Notes: generated by a model from the sequence alone, not told the origin. A stretch of 8,139 bases of DNA from Zwartia sp. (GCA_030653405.1 JAURZO010000087.1:1-8139), one strand, 5' to 3'. Counted from the stretch's first letter, positions 1 to 5,918 are shown. Numbers and translations: made by a program.

Positions 1-1
1 A

Positions 2-79
2 AATCTACAGTTGGCGATTCCTGAATGGCTGATGGATGGGAGTACCAAGACCGCGATGATTTATGGGAGCTATGAATGA
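2..79 (+). CDS. 3' end of an unidentified upstream gene (partial)
   Basis: One forward frame is open from the window edge to a TGA at 77-79, about 25 codons. The last residues read PEWLMDGSTKTAMIYGSYE. The other two forward frames are closed by early stops (22-24 and about 30). The TGA overlaps the ATG of the next gene as ATGA, the same junction type used by the next two gene pairs, which supports this being the real C-terminus of an operon partner. Too little remains to name a family. A chance open frame of this length cannot be excluded. Confidence 0.5.
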   Translation, partial: NLQLAIPEWLMDGSTKTAMIYGSYE

Positions 80-663
80 AAGCCCAAGAGACAAGTGTTG
101 CATTGGCCGAGCCCACACCGAGCCTCTGGGAGATTTTCAGGGAGTTTTTGCTGATCGGGGCCGTCAGTTTTGGTGGCGGCATCGTGGCCTATGAGCGCTT
201 GCTGTTGGTGGATAAGAGAAAATGGCTCACGCCTGATGCGTTTATGGCGACTCTTGCGATCAGCCAAACACTGCCTGGCCTGAATTCAGTCAATCTCGCC
301 TTGCTTGCGGGAGACCGGTTGCGTGGTTTCGTCGGCGCTTGTGCCGCCGCCGCTGGCTTAATGTTGCCTGGTGGGATGTTCGTCTTGATTGCCGGTATCG
401 CGTATAGCGCCGGCGCCGATCATCCGATGCTCAATGTCTTGCTGGCGGGTGTAGCGGCCGGTGCGACAGGTCTGTTGGCCTCTATCACTTATAAGATTGG
501 CGATCAGCATTTTCGGCGACTGAAAGCGTTATCGATGATCATCGCGACCTTCGTATTGATGAGCGTCCTGAAGTTTTCGCTTGTGACCGTTCTGCTGATT
601 ATGGCGCCCATTGGCTTGTATTTGTATCGTCCACAAGCCGGTGAAGAGGAGCCCGGCAAATGA
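76..663 (+). CDS. chrA: Chromate transporter family, N-terminal half (short-chain CHR protein)
   Basis: This is a 195-residue inner-membrane protein corresponding to one half of a full-length ChrA, which expels chromate. Visible family marks are F-G-G-G at residues 32-35 in the first hydrophobic segment, the acidic/aromatic AYERLL stretch after it, and L-P-G-L-N-S-V-N-L-A at 66-75. The usual proline of the P-G-P motif is leucine here. Hydrophobic segments lie at about 22-40, 70-110, 118-138 and 152-184. The start is supported by GGGAG at 65-69, six bases before the ATG. The stop overlaps the start of the second half as ATGA, so the two chains are probably made together and pair in the membrane, as known for short-chain CHR pairs. 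Family membership is clear. Chromate as substrate is inferred, since CHR proteins may carry other oxyanions. Confidence 0.88.
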   Translation: MKAQETSVALAEPTPSLWEIFREFLLIGAVSFGGGIVAYERLLLVDKRKWLTPDAFMATLAISQTLPGLNSVNLALLAGDRLRGFVGACAAAAGLMLPGGMFVLIAGIAYSAGADHPMLNVLLAGVAAGATGLLASITYKIGDQHFRRLKALSMIIATFVLMSVLKFSLVTVLLIMAPIGLYLYRPQAGEEEPGK

Positions 664-1193
664 GTGCGCTGATCCAACTTGCGATGACCTTTGGCATGTT
701 GTCTGTGCTGGCAGTCGGGGGCGGTACGGCCGTGCTGCCAGAAATGCAGACCATTTTGGCGCAACGCTTTGATATTGATCACACAGCGTTTGTCCACATT
801 TATAGCTTAGGACAACTTGCGCCCGGTCCCAACATGATGATGGTGCTCGTGTTTGGCTTTGAAATTGCGGGCTTGCTGGGTGCAGGCGTCGTGTTGATAT
901 CGTTTTTTCTGCCCTCGAGTGTCTTGTGCCTGGCCGTTGGACGGCTGTGGAACAAAATCGGCGAGCGCCCCTGGAGGCGCGCGGTACAAAACGCACTCGA
1001 ACCGATTGCAATCGGCTTAATGTGTTCCGGAGTCTACGCGGTGGCCAAAGCCGCCTTTGTCGGACCTTTAACGATTGGTTTGGGTGTGCTGACTTTTGTT
1101 GTGTTGCTTAAGTCACGCATCAATCCTGTGTATTTGATTCTGGGTGCCGGCGTGATTGGCGCCGTCATCATGCACTTGACTGGGATGCGATGA
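660..1193 (+). CDS. chrA: Chromate transporter family, C-terminal half (short-chain CHR protein)
   Basis: This 177-residue membrane protein is the partner half of the CHR transporter. It repeats the family pattern: G-G-G at residues 20-22 in the first hydrophobic segment, L-P-E-M right after it, and L-A-P-G-P-N at 53-58, the canonical form of the motif altered in the first half. Hydrophobic stretches at about 5-25, 60-95, 113-133, 135-151 and 156-173 fit the fold of a half transporter. The ATG overlaps the preceding stop (ATGA at 660-663), and GAGGAG at 646-651 lies eight bases upstream, a good ribosome-binding site. Two separate halves rather than one chain of about 400 residues is an established arrangement, so this is not a frameshifted ChrA: the halves are in different frames but each has its own ribosome-binding site and motifs. 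Confidence 0.88.
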   Translation: MSALIQLAMTFGMLSVLAVGGGTAVLPEMQTILAQRFDIDHTAFVHIYSLGQLAPGPNMMMVLVFGFEIAGLLGAGVVLISFFLPSSVLCLAVGRLWNKIGERPWRRAVQNALEPIAIGLMCSGVYAVAKAAFVGPLTIGLGVLTFVVLLKSRINPVYLILGAGVIGAVIMHLTGMR

Positions 1194-1480
1194 CGTGGCT
1201 TGTGCCCAATGCGGACGGGGTCTCGTTGCTGTTGCATTGCCAACCCGGTGCGAAGGTATCGCGGGTGGTTGGTGAGCATGATGGCCGACTAAAAATCGCT
1301 CTGAACGCACCTGCAGTCGAGAACCGAGCCAACGAAGTGCTGGTGGCATGGATTGCAGAGCGTTTATCCGTGCCACGCAGGCAAGTGCAGCTTGTTTCAG
1401 GTCAGACTAGCCGAAAGAAACGGGTCCTGGTCGAGGGCGTATCAGCAGAGCTTGTGAAAAATGCCCTGTTATTCGATTAG
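1190..1480 (+). CDS. DUF167 / YggU family protein
   Basis: This is a small soluble protein of 96 residues, the usual size of the family. It shows the DUF167 pattern: an opening beta strand with LHCQPGAK at 15-22, G-R-L-K-I-A-L-N-A-P-A at 32-42, the N-R-A-N segment at 45-48 (commonly G-K-A-N) followed by a helix, and S-G-Q-T-S-R-K-K-R-V at 70-79. The biochemical role of the family is not established and I do not assign one. The gene starts inside the stop codon of the second CHR half (ATGA at 1190-1193), so it is translationally coupled to a transporter operon. Its last 12 bases overlap the 3' end of fabI on the other strand. In many proteobacteria this family sits next to yggT instead. Confidence 0.87.
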   Translation: MTWLVPNADGVSLLLHCQPGAKVSRVVGEHDGRLKIALNAPAVENRANEVLVAWIAERLSVPRRQVQLVSGQTSRKKRVLVEGVSAELVKNALLFD

Positions 1481-2254
1481 ACCTGGCACAACATTGGAAA
1501 AGCCTGAGTCGACGTGAATGATTTCTCCGGTCACACCGGCAGATAGGTCCGACAGCAAAAAGGCGGCCACATTACCGACCTGTTCAATCGTCACATTACG
1601 ACGAAGAGGCGCGTTGGATTCAACAATCTTCAGGATGCTTGAAAAATCTTTGATGCCGCTCGCTGCGAGCGTTTTGATGGGGCCGGCTGAAATGCCGTTT
1701 GAGCGGATGCCTTCTGGGCCCAGGTTGGAGGCCAAGTAACGCACCGATGCTTCAAGTGAGGCTTTGGCCAGACCCATGGTGTTGTAGTTGGCCATCGCTT
1801 TCTCGGCACCCAGATAGGTGAGTGTGAGCAGCGCACCGTTGCGACCTTGCATCATCGGGCGTGCTGCCTTGGCGAGTGCGGGAAAGCTGTAGGCAGAAAT
1901 GTCGTGTGCAATTCTGAAGGCCTCCCGCGACAGTCCCTCAAGAAACTCACCGGCGATGGCCTCTCTTGGGGCGAAGCCAATCGAGTGCACGAGTCCATCC
2001 AGGCCATCCCAGTGTTTGGCCAACTCGGTAAAGGTTGCTTCAATCTGACCATCATCAGCAACATCACAGGGCAGAACGATGTTGCTGCCAAATTCGGCCG
2101 CATATTCAGTGACACGTTCCTTAAAGCGTTCACCAACAAACGTGAAGGCAAGCTCTGCACCTTGTTGATGACATGCCTTCGCAATGCCGTAGGCGATCGA
2201 GCGATTGGAGATCACGCCAGTAATCAGGATACGTTTGCCGGAAAGAAAGCCCAT
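1469..2254 (-). CDS. fabI: Enoyl-[acyl-carrier-protein] reductase (NADH), FabI
   Basis: FabI performs the last reductive step of each fatty-acid elongation cycle, reducing trans-2-enoyl-ACP with NADH in the cytoplasm. The protein has 261 residues, as expected. The nucleotide-binding start G-V-I-S-N-R-S-I-A at 13-21 is the divergent SDR motif typical of FabI. S-I-G-F-A-P at 91-96, Tyr147, catalytic Tyr157, Met160 and Lys164 (Y-N-T-M-G-L-A-K) and the S-A-G-P-I-K-T-L-A loop at 189-197 match the E. coli enzyme closely, and Gly93, Met160 and Phe204 preserve the triclosan-binding pocket. The start is an ATG preceded by TAGGA about seven bases upstream. It lies 34 bases behind mltD with no terminator between, so it probably shares that transcript. 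Its 3' end overlaps the convergent DUF167 gene. Confidence 0.96.
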   Translation of the reverse strand: MGFLSGKRILITGVISNRSIAYGIAKACHQQGAELAFTFVGERFKERVTEYAAEFGSNIVLPCDVADDGQIEATFTELAKHWDGLDGLVHSIGFAPREAIAGEFLEGLSREAFRIAHDISAYSFPALAKAARPMMQGRNGALLTLTYLGAEKAMANYNTMGLAKASLEASVRYLASNLGPEGIRSNGISAGPIKTLAASGIKDFSSILKIVESNAPLRRNVTIEQVGNVAAFLLSDLSAGVTGEIIHVDSGFSNVVPGLIE

Positions 2255-2288
2255 GGACCAGTCCTAGAGAAAAAAATGAAATAAAAAA

Positions 2289-3722
2289 TTAACTGCGATT
2301 ACTCGTGCCGGGGACGCGAAGTGTCACGCCAGTGCGCAGAGTATCCGATTTTAAGTTGTTCAGTGCACGAAGTGCCGCCGTTGTCGTCCCGTAGCGTTGG
2401 GCAATGCTGCTCAGCGTTTCACCTTTACTGATTTTGTGGGTACGTACAGCAGCACTTGCAGCAGGTTTGGTGGTTGCCTTGACAGTCCGTGCTGAGGTCG
2501 TCGCAGCGGCTGTTGCGCGATTGGGCGTCGTTTGAGCAGAGACATTACTCTTGGCGCCGTTTTGCGCGAGCGAGGTTTTATCCGCTGGATTGAGTCGGAT
2601 GCCCTCTCCACTGGGTGCAGGAATAATAATGGTCTGGTTACTGACAAGCCGGATGTTGTTTGGAATGCGGTTGGCCTGACGCAAACGGCTTTCCGGAACG
2701 CCAAATTTGCTGGCGATTGCCGCGATACTTTCGCCATCCTCGGCTTCATAGGTCTTCCACGAGGAGAGGTCGCCTTTGTATTGAGCCAGGTTTTTATTGT
2801 AGATGTCGACCCTGTCCCGCGGCAGGATCACGGCATGATTTTCCTTGGCAGAGATGAGGGGCTGGTTAAAGGAGGGATTCAAGGCCTGAAAGTCCTCGAG
2901 AGGCATTTCCGCAAGTTGTGCCGCAAGCGCATAGTCGATATTGACCGTTTTTTTGATGGCGACAAAGTAAGGGGAGTTGTCGACATCTGGCAAAACGACC
3001 GAATATTTTTTCGGGTCGCCCACGATATTTTTGATGGCCTGCAACTTTGGCAGGTAATTCCGTGTCTCTGCTGGCATGTTTAGGGATAAATAATCCGTGG
3101 GTTTGCCAGCCGCAGCATTACGATCGACCGCGCGTTTGACTGCGCCTTCACCCCAGTTGTAGGACGCGAGGGCTAAATACCAATCACCCTGGAATTCAAA
3201 AAGGTATTCCAGATAGTCCAGCGCGGCATTGGTGGATGCGATCGGATCGCGGCGTTGATCATGCCACCAGTCCTGCTTGAGTTTGAATTGGGTGCCGGTG
3301 CTTGGGATGAATTGCCACAGGCCCGAAGCCTGGGCGTGCGAGTAGGCAATCGGGTTGTAGGCGCTTTCTACGAAAGGCAGGAGCGCCAGCTCGGTTGGCA
3401 AGCCTCTGCGGTTGATTTCCTCGATGATGTAATACAGATATTTGCCCGCGCGTGCGGCCATGCGGTTCATGGACTCCGGGTGTGCGGCGTAGTAGGCGGT
3501 CCACTTGTCGACCAACGGAGTATTCAGGTTGGGAATGGCATAGCCACGGCGAATACGCTCCCAGGCATCGGGTGCTGGCACAGTCAAGTCGATGGTCAGC
3601 GAAGTATCTTGCGCACCATCTCGGTCACCCTGGCCGGACATGCCTGCGCAACCTGCCAGAATGACCAGCGCGCAAAGCGATAGAAAACGAGTAATCAGAA
3701 CGTGTAAATTAGGCATCAACAT
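2289..3722 (-). CDS. mltD: Membrane-bound lytic murein transglycosylase D, lipoprotein
   Basis: This outer-membrane lipoprotein cleaves peptidoglycan glycan strands, leaving 1,6-anhydro-muramic ends. From the chosen start (477 residues) it has a hydrophobic signal peptide with lipobox L-A-G-C and modified Cys25. An SLT domain spans about 108-198 with catalytic Glu119 in F-V-E-S-A-Y-N-P, the S-G-L-W-Q-F-I-P motif, and A-L-A-S-Y-N-W-G. A LysM-like domain follows at about 325-368, then an Ala/Thr/Lys-rich linker, then a clear LysM at 428-471, which bind peptidoglycan. The ATG overlaps the gloB stop as TGATG, favouring coupled translation. An upstream GTG at 3741-3743 would add 7 residues, and a second ATG at 3714-3716 would remove two. 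E. coli MltD has a similar two-LysM layout and length. Confidence 0.93.
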   Translation of the reverse strand: MLMPNLHVLITRFLSLCALVILAGCAGMSGQGDRDGAQDTSLTIDLTVPAPDAWERIRRGYAIPNLNTPLVDKWTAYYAAHPESMNRMAARAGKYLYYIIEEINRRGLPTELALLPFVESAYNPIAYSHAQASGLWQFIPSTGTQFKLKQDWWHDQRRDPIASTNAALDYLEYLFEFQGDWYLALASYNWGEGAVKRAVDRNAAAGKPTDYLSLNMPAETRNYLPKLQAIKNIVGDPKKYSVVLPDVDNSPYFVAIKKTVNIDYALAAQLAEMPLEDFQALNPSFNQPLISAKENHAVILPRDRVDIYNKNLAQYKGDLSSWKTYEAEDGESIAAIASKFGVPESRLRQANRIPNNIRLVSNQTIIIPAPSGEGIRLNPADKTSLAQNGAKSNVSAQTTPNRATAAATTSARTVKATTKPAASAAVRTHKISKGETLSSIAQRYGTTTAALRALNNLKSDTLRTGVTLRVPGTSNRS

Positions 3723-4558
3723 CAACGAAAATTGTTTTTCCACTCTCTGAGCACGGCAAAGACTTCGACCGGTTCCGCGAGGGGGCGCTTAGCCCAAAGG
3801 GCCGCAGCCTGAGCGACGTCAGGTTGCCGAGCGCGTAAAAACGGATTGCAGGATAACTCTTGCCCGATTGAGCTGGGCAAAGTCGGCTGATCTTCTGCGC
3901 GTTGTTGCTCGGCACGCGCCTGCCAGTCTTTAAGGATCTGATTGTCGGGCTCGACCGCGCGCGCCCAACGCATATTGGAGAGGGTGTACTCGTGGGCGCA
4001 ATAAACCGCAGTCGCTGGCGGGAGTGCGGCGAGCTTGGCGAGAGACTCAACCATCTGCGCAGCTGTGCCCTCAAAGAGTCGGCCGCAACCCGCCGCAAAT
4101 AGCGTATCACCACAAAACAGAACGGGTTGTCCGTTGACCTCACCCGCTAGCGCGATGTGACCGGCTGTATGGCCTGGCACCTCAATCACTGAGAGCGACA
4201 GTTGCAAACTAGGCTCGGTGATCTGGTCGCCCTCGACAAGCGCGACATCGCAGTGCGGCAAAATCTCTCCAGCGGGACCATAGACAACAGCGCCAGTCTG
4301 AGCAATCAGCTCAGCGACACCGCCGACATGGTCCTGATGGTGATGGGTGAGTAAAATAGCTTTCAGTTTGAGGCTGTGCTCACGAAGTACCTGTGAGACA
4401 GGTGCCGCCTGACCTGGATCGACCACAATCGCATCCGTGCCATTTGTGATGAGCCAGATGTAGTTGTCACTAAACGCACGCACGGGAAAAATCCCGATCG
4501 TTCGACCAGTCGAAGCGTGGGTGTTAGTCGTGCTATACAAGTTTGAGTCAGCAGGCAT
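3722..4558 (-). CDS. gloB: Hydroxyacylglutathione hydrolase (glyoxalase II)
   Basis: GloB hydrolyses S-D-lactoylglutathione to D-lactate and glutathione, the second step of methylglyoxal detoxification in the cytoplasm. The metallo-beta-lactamase fold is clear: T-H-H-H-Q-D-H at 71-77, P-G-H-T at 129-131 and onward, C-G-D-T at 149-152, and A-H-E-Y-T at 188-192. Together these give the seven metal ligands His72, His74, Asp76, His77, His130, Asp151 and His189. Glyoxalase II-specific marks are G-C-G-R-L-F-E-G (157-164), C-N-P-F-L-R (237-242) and the C-terminal V-F-A-V-L-R-E-W-K. At 278 residues it is longer than the E. coli enzyme because of about 20 extra N-terminal residues before I-F-P-V-R-A-F. 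No strong ribosome-binding site precedes the ATG, so the start is less certain than the family. It is the first gene of the leftward gloB-mltD-fabI set. Confidence 0.95.
   Translation of the reverse strand: MPADSNLYSTTNTHASTGRTIGIFPVRAFSDNYIWLITNGTDAIVVDPGQAAPVSQVLREHSLKLKAILLTHHHQDHVGGVAELIAQTGAVVYGPAGEILPHCDVALVEGDQITEPSLQLSLSVIEVPGHTAGHIALAGEVNGQPVLFCGDTLFAAGCGRLFEGTAAQMVESLAKLAALPPATAVYCAHEYTLSNMRWARAVEPDNQILKDWQARAEQQRAEDQPTLPSSIGQELSCNPFLRARQPDVAQAAALWAKRPLAEPVEVFAVLREWKNNFR
4483..4496. repeat. Short inverted repeat CGGGA-AAAA-TCCCG
   Basis: Five-base arms flank a four-base A loop inside the first codons of gloB, upstream of the divergent methyltransferase. It could form a small hairpin in either transcript or be chance. 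There is no U-tract, so it is not a standard terminator. Confidence 0.3.
4501..4514. repeat. Perfect inverted repeat TTCGAC-CA-GTCGAA, possible operator
   Basis: Two perfect six-base arms are separated by two bases, giving a 14-base dyad of the size often bound by dimeric regulators. It lies within the gloB 5' coding region, about 64 bases before the methyltransferase start and just upstream of a possible -10 box. No known regulator consensus is claimed. It may be a by-product of the codons there. Confidence 0.3.
4531..4539 (+). promoter_or_regulatory. Possible extended -10 promoter for the yafS-like methyltransferase gene
   Basis: TGC-TATACA resembles an extended -10 element (TGn followed by TATAAT, four of six matching). 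It would place transcription start about 30 bases before the GTG start codon. No good -35 box lies 17 bases upstream, which is tolerable for an extended -10 site. A promoter is needed near here because only 19 bases separate the two divergent start codons. Confidence 0.3.
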
Positions 4559-4568
4559 TTATTTTTTC

Positions 4569-4572
4569 AGGA
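4569..4572 (+). promoter_or_regulatory. Ribosome-binding site that sets the methyltransferase start
   Basis: AGGA lies five bases before the GTG at 4578-4580, the best initiation signal in this frame. The frame itself is open back to an ATG at 4464, but that start lies deep inside gloB and would add a stretch not resembling the family. Confidence 0.6.
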
Positions 4573-4577
4573 ACAGC

Positions 4578-5357
4578 GTGTCTACAAAAGAATCCACCAT
4601 TGTAAGTCTGAGCGCGTGGTTAAGTACTGATTCGGGTCAATATGCCCGAAATTGGGAGCAACAGCGCTTTGACGCCATGGTTGCGGACATCTTTGGCTAC
4701 AGAGCTCTACAAGTCGGCGTGTCCGAAATGGATTTGTTGCGTGAAAATCGGATGCCCTTTAAAGCCTTTGCCGGGCCAAACCTGCCTGCTGCAGAGCTCA
4801 AGCGCGATTGGGAAGGCGTTGTTCAGGCGTTGCCAGAGTTCTTGCCATTTGACAGCCAAAGCATGGACTTACTGGTTTTACCGCACATTTTAGAGACATC
4901 AGTCAATCCTCATCAAGTCTTGCGCGAGGTCGAGCGCGTGTTGGTACCCGAAGGGCGGGTAGTGATTTCCGGTTTCAACCCTTGGAGTCTATGGGGTCTG
5001 CGCCATCGCACACCCTTTTTAAAACCCTGGCTCCCCCCGGCTGTGAGTCACCAAGTCTCTTTGTCCAGACTCAAGGACTGGCTAAAACTTCTGTCATTTG
5101 AGATCGAACTTGGCCACTTTGGTTGCTATGTTCCGCCATGTCGTACACAAAAGTGGCTTGATCGCACTTCGTTTTTTGAGTCGGCAGGTGACCGTTGGTG
5201 GCCGGCCTGTGGCGCTGTTTACGTTGTTTCGGCTGTCAAACGTGTGCAGGGCATGACCCTCCTCAAGCCTAACTGGAAAACCCAAGCGGCGCCTAAATCG
5301 GCACGTCGGGCTGCGGGCGTCGCGCTGCAGCACCATTCATTCCCCACTAAAAAGTAA
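4578..5357 (+). CDS. yafS: Class I SAM-dependent methyltransferase family protein, YafS-like
   Basis: This 259-residue cytoplasmic protein resembles the methyltransferase-like gene found between gloB and rnhA in many proteobacteria (yafS in E. coli). The C-terminal half of the Rossmann fold is readable: L-P-F-D-S-Q-S-M-D-L-L-V-L at 89-101, L-E-T-S-V-N-P-H-Q-V-L-R-E-V at about 105-118, and V-L-V-P-E-G-R-V-V-I-S-G-F-N-P at 121-135, followed by S-L-W-G. The usual glycine-rich SAM loop is degenerate: residues 44-51 read L-Q-V-G-V-S-E-M instead of a D-x-G-x-G form. The substrate is unknown. I chose the GTG start because AGGA lies five bases upstream. The stop codon touches the rnhA start, pointing to cotranslation. 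The Lys/Arg-rich C-terminal tail (about 232-259) looks disordered. Confidence 0.82.
   Translation: MSTKESTIVSLSAWLSTDSGQYARNWEQQRFDAMVADIFGYRALQVGVSEMDLLRENRMPFKAFAGPNLPAAELKRDWEGVVQALPEFLPFDSQSMDLLVLPHILETSVNPHQVLREVERVLVPEGRVVISGFNPWSLWGLRHRTPFLKPWLPPAVSHQVSLSRLKDWLKLLSFEIELGHFGCYVPPCRTQKWLDRTSFFESAGDRWWPACGAVYVVSAVKRVQGMTLLKPNWKTQAAPKSARRAAGVALQHHSFPTKK
4599..4604 (-). promoter_or_regulatory. Possible -10 box for the gloB-mltD-fabI operon
   Basis: Read on the minus strand this is TACAAT, five of six matching TATAAT, about 41 bases before the gloB ATG and inside the opposing methyltransferase gene. The -35 region at about 4621-4627 is poor, so the call rests on the -10 box and the need for a promoter in this tight divergent gap. 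Confidence 0.3.
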
Positions 5358-5825
5358 ATGATGCAAACTGAAGAAAATGTAGAGATTTGGACCGATGGCG
5401 CTTGCAAAGGCAATCCTGGCCCTGGCGGCTGGGGGGTATTACTTAAGCTCGGCCAGGTTGAAAAAACCTTGCACGGTGGCGAACCACTGACGACCAACAA
5501 CCGCATGGAAATGATGGCGGTGATCGAGGCATTACGTGCTCTAAAGAGACCTTGCTCGGTGACGTTGCATGTTGACTCTCAATACGTCATGAAGGGCATG
5601 ACTGAGTGGATTCATGGCTGGAAACAGCGAGGCTGGAAAACAGCGGATAAAAAGCCGGTTAAAAATGCAGACCTCTGGCAGCTGATGTCCGATGAGGTCG
5701 CCAAGCATGACATTCGTTGGCAGTGGGTCAAAGGCCATGCCGGGGATCCAGGCAATGAGCGTGCAGATTTGCTGGCGAATCGCGGCGTCGAGGAGGCGCG
5801 GTCTAAAATGAACGCGTCCCGTTGA
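5358..5825 (+). CDS. rnhA: Ribonuclease HI
   Basis: RNase HI cuts the RNA strand of RNA-DNA hybrids and so removes R-loops and primer RNA. The protein has 155 residues, the same as E. coli. All catalytic residues are present: Asp13 in W-T-D-G-A-C-K-G-N-P-G-P-G-G-W-G, Glu51 in T-N-N-R-M-E-M-M-A, Asp73 in H-V-D-S-Q-Y-V, His127 in K-G-H-A-G-D-P-G-N-E, and Asp137 in R-A-D-L-L-A. The basic, Trp-rich handle that grips the hybrid is seen at 84-102 (W-I-H-G-W-K-Q-R-G-W-K). The ATG follows the methyltransferase stop without any gap (TAAATGATG) and no Shine-Dalgarno sequence is visible, so translation probably depends on coupling. The second ATG three bases on is an equal alternative start. Confidence 0.96.
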   Translation: MMQTEENVEIWTDGACKGNPGPGGWGVLLKLGQVEKTLHGGEPLTTNNRMEMMAVIEALRALKRPCSVTLHVDSQYVMKGMTEWIHGWKQRGWKTADKKPVKNADLWQLMSDEVAKHDIRWQWVKGHAGDPGNERADLLANRGVEEARSKMNASR

Positions 5826-5847
5826 GCGAACTAGGTGGATAAACGTT

Positions 5848-5866
5848 TCTCATCGACCCTCTGAGA
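5848..5866. repeat. Small inverted repeat TCTCA-N9-TGAGA before dnaQ
   Basis: Five-base arms lie nine bases apart in the rnhA-dnaQ gap, directly upstream of the TTGACA at 5867-5872. The position would suit a regulator site, but arms of this length arise often by chance. Confidence 0.2.
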
Positions 5867-5897
5867 TTGACACCCTCTCTTTATTGATCTCTTTACT
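5867..5897 (+). promoter_or_regulatory. Possible sigma-70 promoter for dnaQ
   Basis: A perfect -35 hexamer TTGACA lies at 5867-5872. The best -10 match is TTTACT at 5892-5897 (four of six) with a 19-base spacer, longer than ideal. It lies in the 93-base gap between rnhA and dnaQ, the largest gap in the window, where a separate promoter would be expected. No terminator hairpin is seen in the gap, so read-through from rnhA is also likely. Confidence 0.35.
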
Positions 5898-5918
5898 GAC
5901 TATTCGAAGACAATACCT

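Noticed and set aside
25..75. 16-codon ATG-started frame just upstream of the CHR operon
   Set aside because: No ribosome-binding site or conserved signature; the alternative frame ending at 79 is open from the window edge and fits the ATGA pattern better.
660..663. Frameshift splitting a single full-length ChrA
   Set aside because: Each half has its own start and ribosome-binding site, the overlap is a clean ATGA, and paired half-size CHR proteins are a known form.
529..1011. Long minus-strand open frame opposite the CHR genes
   Set aside because: Arg/Ser/Pro-rich translation without family features, fully opposite two well-supported genes.
1847..2284. Plus-strand open frame of about 145 codons opposite fabI
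   Set aside because: It is the antisense of conserved FabI codons and shows no family features or convincing ribosome-binding site.
2251..2288. GGACCAGTCC near-palindrome and A/T-rich stretch between mltD and fabI as a terminator
   Set aside because: Four-base arms are too short for a stable hairpin, and on the minus strand the T-rich stretch comes before the palindrome, not after it.
2451..2580. Repeat array in the Ala/Thr/Lys-rich part of mltD
   Set aside because: It is a low-complexity interdomain linker without a regular repeat unit.
2532..3083. Plus-strand open frame of about 183 codons opposite mltD
   Set aside because: Antisense shadow of the MltD SLT-to-LysM region, with no recognisable domain.
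3255..3683. Plus-strand open frame opposite the MltD catalytic region
   Set aside because: Overlaps conserved catalytic codons of MltD and has an unnatural composition.
4464..4577. Upstream ATG extension of the methyltransferase into gloB
   Set aside because: It would overlap gloB by 95 bases and add 38 residues without family likeness; the GTG at 4578 has a good ribosome-binding site.
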